Shown here: positions 1-9,036 of the stretch, one piece after another
How positions within the stretch are numbered: position 1 is the stretch's first letter
Layout of the letters: each line of letters starts with the position of its first letter
DNA from: Gottfriedia acidiceleris
Lineage (GTDB): Bacteria; Bacillota; Bacilli; Bacillales; Bacillaceae_G
NCBI RefSeq assembly: GCF_023115465.1
Contig: NZ_CP096034.1
Coordinates: forward strand, 3,782,001-3,846,000
Direction: 5' to 3'
Length of the DNA: 64,000 bases
The notes under the pieces: generated by a model
Databases searched by the model: none
What the model saw: the letters and a program-made list of their open reading frames with translations, nothing else
Told to the model about the DNA's origin: nothing
Translations under genes and position numbers: made by a program

Positions 1-729
1 CCTCGCAGAAGCGATCCAAAAGAATCAAATCATGTTGTTATTAGTGGACAAGATTTAGTTTTAGACATGCTCGGTAAACAGATCGAGAAAAACTCAAGAT
101 ATAAATCTTTAAGATCTTTTACTGGAAGCTTAAACAGTCTTATTTCCATGTATAATGGAGAATGTGACATCGTTAGCCTCCACCTTTTTGACGGAGATAC
201 AGGAGAGTATAATGTACCATATCTTAAAAAAATTTTAGTGGGTCATCCATTTATTTTATTCAATCTGCTATCTAGGAAAGCAGGTTTATACGTTAAAAAA
301 GGTAACCCTTTAAAGATTACCTCTTGGAAAGACTTAGAACGTAAAGATATAAAGATTGTAAATAGAGAGAAAGGTTCAGGTGCGCGAATTCTTCTCGATG
401 AACAGCTACGTATCAACGAGATTTCTTCTAAAAATATTAACGGATATGAACATGAAGAGAGCAATCACTTAAGCGTGGCCTCCGCTGTCTCAACTGGAGT
501 AGCAGATGTTGGAATCGGAATTGAAAAAGCTGCTAAAATTGTAGGAATTGATTTTATTCCACTAATAACAGAACAATATGACCTGGTTATATTAAAAACC
601 CCTTCAAATGAACAACTGATCAGTATTGTCACAGAGATTTTACAATCAAATCAGTTTCAATCAGAGGTTTATTCTTTAGGAGATTATGATATTTCTAGGA
701 CAGGGAAAATTATATTTCAGACAAATTAA
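1..729 (+). CDS. Molybdate-binding (PBP-like) domain regulator, 5' end cut by window edge
   Basis: The reading frame is open from base 1, so the gene begins before the window; the first internal Met is at 67. The visible 242 residues look like the periplasmic-binding-protein-like domain found at the C-terminus of regulators such as B. subtilis YvgK: a GSLNSL stretch, GEYNVPYLKK, a segment REKGSGARILLDEQL typical of these domains, and VADVGIGIEKAA near the end. In the family an N-terminal DNA-binding domain precedes this part and the domain binds molybdate or a similar oxyanion; both are inferred here because the N-terminus is missing. A strong terminator follows within 10 bases of the stop. 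Confidence 0.75.
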   Translation, partial: PRRSDPKESNHVVISGQDLVLDMLGKQIEKNSRYKSLRSFTGSLNSLISMYNGECDIVSLHLFDGDTGEYNVPYLKKILVGHPFILFNLLSRKAGLYVKKGNPLKITSWKDLERKDIKIVNREKGSGARILLDEQLRINEISSKNINGYEHEESNHLSVASAVSTGVADVGIGIEKAAKIVGIDFIPLITEQYDLVILKTPSNEQLISIVTEILQSNQFQSEVYSLGDYDISRTGKIIFQTN

Positions 730-730
730 G

Positions 731-762
731 AGAAGGCTACTGAATTTGTTGCCTTCTTTTTT
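731..762 (+). terminator. Rho-independent terminator of the molybdate-type regulator
   Basis: AGAAGGC pairs with GCCTTCT (731-737 with 751-757) and a run of T follows directly. It sits just after the stop at 729. Confidence 0.85.
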
Positions 763-797
763 GCTGTTTATTGGAGAAGTAAGAGTCATTCTAAAAA

Positions 798-821
798 GAC
801 CAAATCATTTATGATTTGGTC
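798..821 (-). terminator. Terminator of the short LysR-like gene
   Basis: A perfect 10-base inverted repeat (GACCAAATCA / TGATTTGGTC) with a 4-base loop. Read on the minus strand it is followed by five T, so it ends transcription of the gene at 851-1156. Confidence 0.8.
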
Positions 822-850
822 CCTATATTTAAAATATTTACTATAAAGAG

Positions 851-1156
851 TTAAAACAAACACACATCATACATTGTATTAACAGAAGATTTTTTATGTA
901 AGGATTTAATTTCCTCTTCAATTTCCCGACAATTCCTTACGATTTCTTTTATATGTGAAATAATTTGTAAACAACCAACTGAAGGCACAACTTTCGATTC
1001 GTTTTCATACTCAATTAGCTCTATGCCAAATTCAATTTCTAAACTAATGATTGATTCTTTCATGTCAGCCTCTTTAATAAAAAATTTCTGTGCTGCAATC
1101 GTAAAGGAACCACTCTCTAAAACTTCACAAAGATGACTTAATTGTTCAATTTTCAT
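851..1156 (-). CDS. Short LysR-type winged-helix protein, no effector domain
   Basis: The 101 residues match only the DNA-binding N-terminus of LysR-type regulators: MKIEQLSHLCEVLESGSFT, then AAQKFFI, a divergent recognition helix (KEADMKESIISLEIEFGIELIEY) and the wing with VPSVGCLQI. Full LysR proteins are about 300 residues with a substrate-binding domain, which is absent; the frame stops cleanly and a strong terminator follows, so this may be a stable stand-alone helix-turn-helix protein rather than a fresh truncation. The start has a good ribosome site (GGGGGAAG, 6 bases upstream). Targets cannot be read from the sequence. Confidence 0.6.
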   Translation of the reverse strand: MKIEQLSHLCEVLESGSFTIAAQKFFIKEADMKESIISLEIEFGIELIEYENESKVVPSVGCLQIISHIKEIVRNCREIEEEIKSLHKKSSVNTMYDVCLF

Positions 1157-1745
1157 ATTTCTTCCCCCATACTCTACGATGTTCCCTTTCCTAATCTAGT
1201 TCTATTATATTAAGTGTTGATGTGATTTTAATTTTGAATAAAAGTATCAATTTGTTTTTTCTGAATAAATGATGATTTTTCACTGAATTAGTTTATAGCT
1301 GCTATGTGATCTCCTTTCTAAAAACCAACTGACCAAATTCAAATGATTCTAACTCAATAAAGGAAAAATTCTACAATCAAAATTGATTTTCCTTTGATTT
1401 AAACTTGGGTTATTTTTGCCTTGATTTTATTGAATTTTCTAGTTTGACACTGCTAATTTCAAAAGAAATCTATGTTAAATAGGACAATATTATATTACTC
1501 AAATAGAAAAACCACCTATAATTGGCGGTTTTCTTAGGGATTCTCTATTCTTGAAATCTTTTTACCTATTAATATTGATTTGGGGTAATTTTGTTAAATA
1601 GTATTATTTTTTCCAATGAAACCTAATGATACCCTAAATTTCTAAGCAAAATTTAATTATTAATACAGATTAAATCACTCTATAATTGCATATAAGAAAT
1701 GGTAGATAGATAGTCAATCTAATTTGCACATTTGGGGGAATAACA
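1157..1745. other. Gene-free AT-rich stretch with one weak hairpin
   Basis: No convincing reading frame on either strand. An imperfect hairpin (AAACCACC / GGCGGTTT, about 1508-1531) followed by T could be a terminator. The last 60 bases should hold the promoter of the small membrane gene at 1746, but no clear sigma-A consensus was found. Confidence 0.5.
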
Positions 1746-1895
1746 ATGGTTTTCTTTTATCAATTCGGAATTTTAGTTGTTATTATTGGAATCGTTCTCT
1801 TCTTACTGTTTTATAAGGTCTTTATCAAAATAGGTAGATTATTTAATAATCATATTAAAAACATAAAAAAAGAAATCGGGAGAGATGAAGAGTGA
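1746..1895 (+). CDS. 49-residue single-pass membrane protein, coupled to the SPFH gene
   Basis: ATG at 1746 follows a GGGGGAA ribosome site by 6 bases. The product begins MVFFYQFGILVVIIGIVLF, one clear membrane helix (about residues 5-27), followed by a basic, amphipathic tail ending IKKEIGRDEE. Its stop overlaps the GTG start of the SPFH gene by four bases (GTGA), a typical translational-coupling arrangement, so the two are probably made together. It is not recognised as any named family. A role as partner of the SPFH scaffold is inference from position only. Confidence 0.6.
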   Translation: MVFFYQFGILVVIIGIVLFLLFYKVFIKIGRLFNNHIKNIKKEIGRDEE

Positions 1896-2707
1896 ACGGA
1901 TTGAGAAGTCTGATTGCAGGCGGAGTTATTATAATTGGAGGTATTATTTACGCAATTGGTGGTATGTCGCATATAAGTGTTGGTAGTATTGGTATTGAGA
2001 AACATATGAGTGGAGAAATTACTGAAGTCCCCCAAGGTTTCCATTGGACTGGTTGGGGAGTTTCAGTACAAGAATATCCCACATATACACAATCATTAGT
2101 TTTATCAAGTGACAAACACGAAGGTGGTAGTTCTGATCAAGAATGGTCAGTAGGTACTGGAGATCAGCAAGAACTACCTGTTAATACAAACTTAACATGG
2201 AAAATTTCAACTAAAAATGTAGCTAATCTTTATCAATCAGTAGGTGGAAAAGATATTAGTTACATCAAAAATAACATCGTCAAACCTACAATGAAAAATG
2301 TTGTTAACAAAATTACACACAAATATAGTTGGAACGACATTAAAGGTTCAAAACAAGCTGATATTACTGAAGAAATCAATATTGCTCTAGATCAGGAACT
2401 TGCAAAACAAGGTATTGAAGTCGGCACTTTTGGATTTACCCACGTAGGATCTCCCGCAGGTATGGCACAGTCACAAGCACAATTAGCAACTTCTGAATTG
2501 AACGTAAAAAAGGCATTAGCTGACCAAGAAAAAGCTAAGATTGAAAATCAAACAAAAATCCTAAATGCAGAAGCAGATGCTAAAGCAAATAGAATTTTAT
2601 CAGACTCACTTACTCCAGGATTATTAAAGAAAATGGAAATGGATGCAAGACAAAAATGGGGTTGGGTTACTGTTCAAGGTGGGACACCTCTAGTTCAAGC
2701 AAAATAA
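1892..2707 (+). CDS. SPFH/Band-7 (prohibitin-like) membrane protein
   Basis: GTG start, overlapping the upstream 49-residue gene by 4 bases. Residues 6-30 form one membrane helix rich in Gly/Ile, then a Band-7 type beta domain (SVGSIGIEKHMSGEI, EVPQGFHW, a QELPVNTNLTWKI strand) and from about 195 a charged Ala/Glu/Lys coiled-coil (ELNVKKALADQEKAKIENQ, NAEADAKANR) typical of SPFH oligomerisation. The 271 residues are of prohibitin size. In this family proteins form ring-like scaffolds at the membrane that organise proteases or lipids; which process is served here is unknown. A terminator follows at 2896. Confidence 0.8.
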   Translation: MNGLRSLIAGGVIIIGGIIYAIGGMSHISVGSIGIEKHMSGEITEVPQGFHWTGWGVSVQEYPTYTQSLVLSSDKHEGGSSDQEWSVGTGDQQELPVNTNLTWKISTKNVANLYQSVGGKDISYIKNNIVKPTMKNVVNKITHKYSWNDIKGSKQADITEEINIALDQELAKQGIEVGTFGFTHVGSPAGMAQSQAQLATSELNVKKALADQEKAKIENQTKILNAEADAKANRILSDSLTPGLLKKMEMDARQKWGWVTVQGGTPLVQAK

Positions 2708-2895
2708 ACAAAGAACCAACCATCTAGAAGCATTCATTAAAGTGATCTAATGTTCATGAATTTGATTTAGAATGTTAGTTTAAAGAAGATTTTCAACCCT
2801 GGCGTCAAGCCATTTTAGACATTAATTGATAATTTTATTACTCCCAAAACTTTTTAAAAATAGAAAAATAATAAAGAAATAATCCTCTCTGCAAA

Positions 2896-2934
2896 TAAAA
2901 ACTCTTTCTTAATTTTTAGAAAGGGTTTTTATTT
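2896..2934 (+). terminator. Terminator of the SPFH operon
   Basis: Inverted repeat AAAACTCTTTCT / AGAAAGGGTTTT with one mismatch, followed by a T-rich tail. Confidence 0.8.
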
Positions 2935-3060
2935 TCTATAATTTGACATAAAAATGATGCAAGAAAACTATAGATGTATGATATTCTCTAGATGTAATAA
3001 AAACGGTTTAAAACGGAGGTAAATATTGAGAGTTTAAGTTAGTAAGTCTGGTACAATTGA

Positions 3061-3336
3061 ATGTTAAATTTCTTATATTCTATCATAATCATTTCTAGCT
3101 TTTTTATCTTATTTTTTGTTCATGAAGAAAAAACAGTTCACTATGTGTTTGATACACTTCAAACTTTTGGGAATTTAGAGCTATCTCGTCCAACAAAGAC
3201 GAGTGTTATGGCTTGTCAAATTGGTTCTCAGCCCGGTAAGGTGCTAGCAATTCGTCCAGATAGCTTGAGCTACTGTAATTCCTTGTTGATCCTTATTTTG
3301 GAATTCTTCCAAAGTTTCGAAGTTAATCGATTGTAG
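3061..3336 (+). CDS. Doubtful 91-residue reading frame, possibly a sequence relic
   Basis: The frame starts with a hydrophobic stretch (MLNFLYSIIIISSFFILFF) and continues with ELSRPTKTSVMACQIGSQPG. No good ribosome site lies before the ATG and no family is recognised. The second half is less AT-rich than its surroundings, and its complement reads in short coding-like pieces with stops, which suggests a decayed mobile-element fragment rather than a working gene. The whole stretch 2708-3364 otherwise holds only the SPFH terminator. Confidence 0.15.
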   Translation: MLNFLYSIIIISSFFILFFVHEEKTVHYVFDTLQTFGNLELSRPTKTSVMACQIGSQPGKVLAIRPDSLSYCNSLLILILEFFQSFEVNRL

Positions 3337-3364
3337 AGAACTGTTTTCTTTTTATAAACAAAAG

Positions 3365-3404
3365 AAAGGTGCCCCTTAAAAGTTTTACTTTTGGGACAAC
3401 CTCT
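3365..3404 (-). terminator. Terminator of the exporter operon
   Basis: On the minus strand AGGTTGTCCC pairs with GGGGCACCT around a loop that itself contains an AAAAGT/ACTTTT stem, followed by a T-rich tail. It lies just after the permease stop at 3414. Confidence 0.7.
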
Positions 3405-3413
3405 TTTCTCGTA

Positions 3414-4568
3414 CTATTCATATCGAAGAGCTTGAATTGGATCAAGCTTAGACGCTTTATTTGCTGGAAAAACACCAAATACGATTCCAACTAATAAAGA
3501 GAATACAAATGATAACAGCATAACTGGTATAGAATATGCAATTGCTGTTCCAGTCGTTATAGTGAATATTTTTGCACTAATAACGCCTATTACAACGCCT
3601 ATTATTCCTCCAAGTGCACTTAATACCATTGATTCAATCAGGAATTGAAGAAGAATACTTCCACGCTTTGCTCCAATTGCTTTTCGTATACCGATTTCTT
3701 TTGTACGTTCTGAAACCGATACAAGCATAATATTCATAATACCGATACCACCAACAATAAGTGAGATCGCAGCACTTCCACCTAGCATTAATGTCATCGT
3801 TTTATTAACAGATGAAGCAGTTTCCATTAAATCCTCTGGACTCGAAACGCTATAGCTATCTTCATCGCCAATAATCGTTAACATCTTTTGTTCGATTCTA
3901 CGCAATGTAAAATTAATCATATTTTCATTATGTACTTTTACATAAACAGAACCAATTGAAGAAGTAGATGCCAAGCGCTGAGCTGTGCTAAGCGGAACAA
4001 AAATTGTACTGTCCCCACTTGTACCTAATGAACTACCAACTGATTGAAGTACCCCAACAACTCTAAATGATGTCCCATTCACTTTAACGTATTGACCAAC
4101 TGGATTTCCAAAACCGAATAATGTTCGTGCTGTGCTTGAACCAAGTACTGCTATTTTTGAGTGATTATCATTATCTAAATCTGCGATAAATCGCCCTGAT
4201 TGCAGCTCCAAATCACGAACTTTTAAATAAGGTGAAGTTGTTCCTGTCATTGACACTTGCGCGTTCGTTTGTCCGTTTTTTACAGTTACTCTTCCAGAGA
4301 CAGTCGGAGCAATTGCTTCAACATCACTAATTTCCTTAAGTTGATTGGCATCATCTTCTTTAAAAGTTACATCTGAGCCAGTAACACTTACTGTTAATAC
4401 ATTTGTACCTAAGCTTCCTATTTGATCTTGCACTTCTTTCGTTGATCCTTGTCCAATCGCAACCATCACAATAACGGAGGATACACCGATAATTATACCT
4501 AGCATCGTTAGGAAGGCTCTTACTTTATTTCCTTTAATGCTCTTAAGCGCCATTCTCAGTGTCTGCAA
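3414..4568 (-). CDS. MacB/YknZ-type ABC transporter permease (FtsX family)
   Basis: Architecture is that of MacB-like permeases: first membrane helix with AFLTMLGIIIGVSSVIVMVA, a large extracellular domain (about residues 50-260) and three C-terminal helices beginning LMLGGSAAISLIVGGIGIMNI, with the conserved ERTKEIGIRKAIGA loop. It ends LDPIQALRYE, the usual C-terminus. The frame is open to 4619, but the strong ribosome site GGAGGAG lies inside that extension, 5-6 bases before a TTG at 4568, which is the better start (384 residues; overlap of 26 bases with the ATPase gene). With the next two genes it forms a three-part exporter, probably for a peptide or toxic compound. Confidence 0.9.
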   Translation of the reverse strand: MQTLRMALKSIKGNKVRAFLTMLGIIIGVSSVIVMVAIGQGSTKEVQDQIGSLGTNVLTVSVTGSDVTFKEDDANQLKEISDVEAIAPTVSGRVTVKNGQTNAQVSMTGTTSPYLKVRDLELQSGRFIADLDNDNHSKIAVLGSSTARTLFGFGNPVGQYVKVNGTSFRVVGVLQSVGSSLGTSGDSTIFVPLSTAQRLASTSSIGSVYVKVHNENMINFTLRRIEQKMLTIIGDEDSYSVSSPEDLMETASSVNKTMTLMLGGSAAISLIVGGIGIMNIMLVSVSERTKEIGIRKAIGAKRGSILLQFLIESMVLSALGGIIGVVIGVISAKIFTITTGTAIAYSIPVMLLSFVFSLLVGIVFGVFPANKASKLDPIQALRYE

Positions 4569-5262
4569 ACCATTCTCCTCCATTCTCGTATAAATTGCCA
4601 TCGTGAATTCGCACAACACGATTTGCTTGTTTTGCTACTTCTAAATCATGTGTAATTAAGATAATCGTATGCCCTTGCTCATTTAACAAATTCATAATCT
4701 CCAAAATTTCCTTACTTGTTTTACTATCAAGAGCACCCGTCGGTTCATCTGCTAGTAAAATAGGAGGGCTTCCAGCAAGGGCACGCGCAATTGCGACACG
4801 CTGCTGCTGCCCCCCTGATAATTGTGTAGGTAAATGATTTGCTCGATCTACTAATCCTACTTTTTTTAACGCCGAAAGAGCAATTTCTCTTCGTTCAGCT
4901 GTTTTCATCCCTCTATAAATGAGAGGAAGTTCTACATTTTCTACTGCAGTTAACTTTGGTATAAGATTGAAATTTTGAAAAATAAATCCAATCTTTTCAT
5001 TTCGTATAGTCGCTAGTTGCGAGCTCTTCATTTGCCCTACATCTTCATTATCAATCAAATATCTACCAGAATCGGGTCGGTCTAAGCATCCAATCATGTT
5101 CATAAATGTTGACTTCCCTGAACCTGATGGACCGATGACTGATATAAAATCACCCTTTTGGATATCAAGCGATACACTCTGAAGAGCTATTACTGTTTCA
5201 CCGCCAAGTTCATACATTTTCGTCATGTTTTTTATTTGAATAATCGGCTCAAAGTTAGTCAT
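4543..5262 (-). CDS. MacB/YknY-type ABC transporter ATP-binding protein
   Basis: A complete 239-residue ATPase of the lipoprotein-release/MacB class: Walker A GPSGSGKST near residue 45, Q-loop at IFQNFNLIP, signature LSGGQQQRVAIARAL, Walker B ILLADEPTGALD and switch His in LITHDLEVA. Its ATG overlaps the stop of the adaptor gene (TAATG) and its 3' end overlaps the permease gene, so the three proteins are translationally coupled. It powers the permease from the cytoplasmic side. Confidence 0.95.
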   Translation of the reverse strand: MTNFEPIIQIKNMTKMYELGGETVIALQSVSLDIQKGDFISVIGPSGSGKSTFMNMIGCLDRPDSGRYLIDNEDVGQMKSSQLATIRNEKIGFIFQNFNLIPKLTAVENVELPLIYRGMKTAERREIALSALKKVGLVDRANHLPTQLSGGQQQRVAIARALAGSPPILLADEPTGALDSKTSKEILEIMNLLNEQGHTIILITHDLEVAKQANRVVRIHDGNLYENGGEWFADTENGA

Positions 5263-6491
5263 TATTTACCTCCTTGTCCGCCACCTGTTTGGATTCTTTC
5301 AGTAGTTCTTCCTCCGAAGCTACCTCCACCTTGGAAGCCACCACCTGGAAAGTTGCCACCTTGCATCATAAATCCACCAGAATTACCTCTAGATTGAACG
5401 CTCGGAATTTCAATAGACTCACCTTCACTTAATCCACTTGTAATTTCTACATTCGTATCATTAGAAATACCAGTTTTTACTGTAACTTTCTTTGTAGATT
5501 CTCCAGCATCATTTGTAGATGAAGCAACTAGTACATATTTTTCATTTCCATTTTTATACACTGCTTCTACTGGAACATATAGAGTATCTGCTTTACTTTG
5601 TATTAAAATACTTGCTTCAGTTGACATACCAATTTTCAAACCTTTTGGATTTTTAATTTTTACAGTTACATCAAATGTTGAAACGCCATTTGTCGACGTG
5701 CCTTCATTTGCTACTTTCGTTACAATCCCATCGAATGTTTGACCCTCAAATGCACTTGCTGTTATTTTTACTGACTGACCAACTTTTACCTTAGTGATAT
5801 CTAATTCATCAACACTGATTGTTGTTTCCAAAGAACTATAATTTGTTATATGTGCCAATGTCGCAGAGCTTTGTACAGAATCTCCACTATTAACAGCAAG
5901 ACTAGTAATTGTACCAGCAACTGGAGCCTGTAAGATACTACCATCTGTAAATTTCACTAGTGTGTCACCAGTTTTTACAACTGAGCCTTCCTTCACAAAT
6001 ACAGTATCCGCTACTAAACTACTACCTCCTCCAGTACTAGAGTTATTTGAGGAACTGTCACCATCTTCTCTGGTTATCGGTAATGTGACTCCATCTTCAT
6101 CTTCCATACGCATTAGAACTTTTCCTTGCGATGCTCCGCTACTGCTACTTACATAAACCTTTGTAATTTCTCCATCTTTTGGAGCCGTAACAACATCACC
6201 ATTTTTAAATGTCACAAGTGTGTCACCCTTATCTACTGATTCTCCAGAAGAAACACTTACACTATCCACAACTAGTATTGTATTTGCCGCAGTAACATCT
6301 TCATCAGTATTTGCAGTTACCGAACCCGATCCTGTAACAGCTACTTCTAACTTTCCTTTTTGTGCCGTAATTGTTTGTGCTGTAGCCATCACATTTAGGG
6401 CTTGATTTGCTTGACTCTTACTATATATGAACCAACCACTTCCTCCTCCAACAGCAACAACTATAAATGAAATAATAACCCACTTTTTCAA
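5262..6491 (-). CDS. HlyD/YknX-type efflux adaptor protein
   Basis: First gene of the exporter operon. A single N-terminal membrane anchor (WVIISFIVVAVGGGSGW), then two lipoyl-like half domains (VDSVSVSSGESVDKGDTLV and VADTVFVKEGSVVKTGDTLV), a beta-barrel segment and a Gly-rich C-terminus (GGFQGGGSFGG). The reading frame is open to 6566, but a ribosome site GGAGAGGAG lies 9 bases before TTG 6491, which gives the standard short cytoplasmic start MKKW; this start is preferred (409 residues). The linker between the lipoyl halves is unusually short and Ser/Gly-rich, with no long coiled-coil hairpin, as in YknX-type proteins that do not need an outer-membrane channel. Confidence 0.9.
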   Translation of the reverse strand: MKKWVIISFIVVAVGGGSGWFIYSKSQANQALNVMATAQTITAQKGKLEVAVTGSGSVTANTDEDVTAANTILVVDSVSVSSGESVDKGDTLVTFKNGDVVTAPKDGEITKVYVSSSSGASQGKVLMRMEDEDGVTLPITREDGDSSSNNSSTGGGSSLVADTVFVKEGSVVKTGDTLVKFTDGSILQAPVAGTITSLAVNSGDSVQSSATLAHITNYSSLETTISVDELDITKVKVGQSVKITASAFEGQTFDGIVTKVANEGTSTNGVSTFDVTVKIKNPKGLKIGMSTEASILIQSKADTLYVPVEAVYKNGNEKYVLVASSTNDAGESTKKVTVKTGISNDTNVEITSGLSEGESIEIPSVQSRGNSGGFMMQGGNFPGGGFQGGGSFGGRTTERIQTGGGQGGK

Positions 6492-7498
6492 TTTTCTTTT
6501 CTCCTCTCCATCATTGAGATTGATATGAATAGATACCCGATTATCCTTTACATTTAAGAAAATCAAGGCTTGTCTTTCGTTTATACAGTAAACATACTCT
6601 AGTAGTGATCGCTTGTATTAGAGCTCGTTTTATTTATTTTTTTGCTCCTCCTAATTTCATTTGATAAGCTCATTTTGGATTGTGTACCTTAAATTTCCCT
6701 TAACAAAAATCAATGCTTTTTAATGAGGAGAGGATATTGGTCATATTCAAAGCATTTAAAACGCTTAATTTACGAGTATATAAAAACCCCCTTCTATGTT
6801 TTTGAAAGGGGATTTACTTGTAATTATCGATCTATTTAATATCTATTTCTTCCATTTAAATCTACAAAAATAGGAGTCGATTAAATACAATCAACTCCTT
6901 CGTACTTTTTGTATAAAAATAGTGCTTATTCATACTCTATCATGTTCAATCTTTAGTATGATTAAGTGGAAAATACCTATCCGTCTACCCTTAGTATCGT
7001 CTTTTTCCCACAAAAATCAAACTATTCTTATGCAACAAATCTGCCATTTAGGACAATAAAAAAATCGACTATTTTGCAGAATTTTATACTACATACGCAT
7101 GCGTTAGTTACTTAAAGGATCTTCAATTTAAAAGAACTAATCTTTTTTTTATAGAAGTGTATTAACTTGTCCACCACCATATACCAGTTAATACAACATA
7201 TTCGTAAGTATAGAAACAGTTCAAATCTATCTTTTAGTAATTCTTTCCATATATGTTTATTCATTCCTTAAAATGTTATTTTATGTAAAAAACATATGAC
7301 TTTTTTCATATTTCAGGAAAAATATACAGATTATATTGGAAATTTTTAACTTAACAGGTAATAGTTACCAATATAATTGAGGGCAAAAGTAATATACAAA
7401 GTAGTACAAAAATCATAACAATATATAGTTAGTTAAATATAGGTCAAGTCTAGATATCATCTGAGGAGCTTGCTAATAAATATAGAAAAGGTGATATT
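6492..7498. other. Gene-free stretch of about 1 kb with two hairpins
   Basis: No supported gene. A hairpin at about 6784-6814 (CCCCCTTC / GAAAGGGG) and a second at about 6871-6898 (GGAGTCGATT / AATCAACTCC, followed by T) look like terminators with no gene before them, so a gene may have been lost here. The last 200 bases must carry the promoter of the collagen-like gene, expected to be sporulation-specific, but I could not assign it. Confidence 0.4.
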
Positions 7499-8212
7499 GT
7501 GAGCAAGGAAGACAAGAAAAAAGAGCATTGTGAATGCGAATGTGAGGACAAGCATCATCATGAACAACACCATTGTCACAAATGCTGTTGTTGTGAAGGG
7601 CCAAGAGGGCCAAGAGGTAAAAAAGGTGACGATGGTAAAAGAGGTAAAAGAGGCGCAACAGGTGCTACTGGGGCAACTGGGGCAACTGGCGCAACAGGAA
7701 ATACTGGAAATACGGGTCCAGCTGGCGCAACAGGAAATACTGGAGCTAATGGTGCGACAGGTGCAACAGGAAATACTGGAGCTACTGGAGCTACTGGTGC
7801 GACAGGTCCAGCGGGTTCAGGCGTAGAAAAAATCTATTTAGCATCAGATCAATCAATCGGAAACAATGATTTTATGGGACTAGGTACTTCCTCATCTATG
7901 TTTATCCGAAATAACGTTGTCATTGCAGAAGCTTCAACCATTACTGGATTAGTTTTTAGTATTCGAACAAATTCGTTAGGTGTAGGAGATGTCGCAACAG
8001 CTCAGATTTATGTTAGTTCAAATTGTGGCGCAACTCCTGTAGCAACTGGCATTATTGCAACTATTATTGGGCCAAACCCTCCAAATTGTTGTGCAATGGC
8101 AATCTCTTCTTTTGCAGTTAAACCATGTGATTTAGTTTCTGTCAGAATTACAACTGGTGGCGGAGCTTTCCCTGATGGTGCAGCAGCAACAATTCTACTA
8201 ACGACACCATAA
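7499..8212 (+). CDS. Collagen-like exosporium/spore-surface protein (BclA-like)
   Basis: GTG start with a GGTGAT ribosome site. Residues 9-33 form an unusual Cys/His cluster ([20 protein letters not shown]), followed by 25 Gly-X-Y triplets (34-108), at first basic (GKK, GDD, GKR) and then mostly GAT/GNT, the Thr-rich type that is O-glycosylated in BclA. The 129-residue C-terminal domain begins [17 protein letters not shown] and resembles the beta-sandwich trimer heads of exosporium filaments. In the B. cereus group such proteins form the hair-like nap of the spore. The metal-binding-looking N-terminus replaces the usual exosporium leader, so attachment may differ. Confidence 0.85.
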   Translation: MSKEDKKKEHCECECEDKHHHEQHHCHKCCCCEGPRGPRGKKGDDGKRGKRGATGATGATGATGATGNTGNTGPAGATGNTGANGATGATGNTGATGATGATGPAGSGVEKIYLASDQSIGNNDFMGLGTSSSMFIRNNVVIAEASTITGLVFSIRTNSLGVGDVATAQIYVSSNCGATPVATGIIATIIGPNPPNCCAMAISSFAVKPCDLVSVRITTGGGAFPDGAAATILLTTP

Positions 8213-8257
8213 AGTTAAATGCATTTATGGTTTGGCTATTTCATTTCCAAAAGAAAA

Positions 8258-8280
8258 AGGATCTTCGAATGAAGGTCCTT
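8258..8280 (+). terminator. Terminator of the collagen-like gene
   Basis: AAGGATCTTC / GAAGGTCCTT hairpin with a GAAT loop, followed by a T run; 46 bases after the stop. Confidence 0.85.
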
Positions 8281-8350
8281 TTTTGTTAATTTAAAAACCG
8301 AATTTACGACTCATGATCTTTGATCTTATGTAACCTAACGCACCTTTAGT

Positions 8351-8440
8351 TTAATAAGGATAATGAAATAGAATTCTCAAAACACCCCATAGAAGTAACC
8401 CTGCAATAATAACTAGAACTCGAATTACCCAATTCTTCAC
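8351..8440 (-). CDS. 29-residue membrane peptide
   Basis: The frame is open to 8551, but a perfect AGGAGG lies 7 bases before GTG 8440, which strongly marks the start. The product MKNWVIRVLVIIAGLLLWG is a basic N-terminus followed by one membrane helix, ending LRILFHYPY. No family is recognised. Small membrane peptides of this kind in bacilli often act as partners of larger membrane or spore proteins; the role here is unknown. It is far too short for ordinary gene finders. Confidence 0.55.
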   Translation of the reverse strand: MKNWVIRVLVIIAGLLLWGVLRILFHYPY

Positions 8441-8591
8441 TCCAAGGCCTCCTGATAATTGTTTAACTAACCTAACATTTTTGTTAAATAAAAAACCGAC
8501 TAACAGCCTGCATTCTTTTTTGAATAAGACCACTTCAAAAAGCATATACAATGATATGACTTTTAAAGTGGTGAAACGTTACCAGGTCTTA

Positions 8592-8885
8592 TTATTTTTT
8601 TCGTTGTTTTTTATTTCGTTCTACAAATAAATGATATTCTTGAAATTCTTCTTCAAGTTTATCTAGTATTCTACCAGTTGAATGTTCATCGGATAATTTT
8701 TGACAATACATTTCTATTAAGAATTTTCCTGCTTTATAATTTATAAGAAAAATCGGATAATCTGATTCATATCTGTTATTTCTTTTCCCTTCTACTAAAA
8801 AATGTTGAGTCATCTTTTCACCAAATATTTTTATATGAAGTTTTACTAAATCCTCATATTTTTCTTTCTCTTCCTGGTTAAACAT
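8592..8885 (-). CDS. Conserved-looking hypothetical protein, 97 residues
   Basis: The protein is soluble and charged, with several predicted helices and a strongly basic C-terminus (ERNKKQRKK). A Cys (in EMYCQKL) and a weakly amphipathic N-terminus (MFNQEEKEKYEDLVKLHIK) are the only notable traits. A GGGGGAAA ribosome site precedes the ATG. No family recognised; it lies between two sporulation-type genes but no functional link can be shown. An inverted repeat at about 8947-8971 (GGAGCT / AGCTCC) lies behind it. Confidence 0.55.
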   Translation of the reverse strand: MFNQEEKEKYEDLVKLHIKIFGEKMTQHFLVEGKRNNRYESDYPIFLINYKAGKFLIEMYCQKLSDEHSTGRILDKLEEEFQEYHLFVERNKKQRKK

Positions 8886-9036
8886 TTGTATTTCCCCCTA
8901 TGTGTTCTTATTGAACTAACGCATGCAAAAGTTGAACATGATTTTAGGAGCTATTTGATCAATCAGCTCCTCTTTCACTATTTGGCAGTATAGTTTACTT
9001 TATGTTTTTAAATCAACTGAAATCTTTACTACTATG

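Noticed and set aside
3061-3336. Secreted or membrane protein gene
   Set aside because: No ribosome site, no recognisable family, coding-like pieces also on the other strand; kept only as a doubtful entry.
7530-7826. A 98-residue frame rich in Gln inside the collagen-like gene
   Set aside because: It is the +1 frame of the repetitive GCAACAGG-type codons of the Gly-X-Y array; shadow of the real gene.
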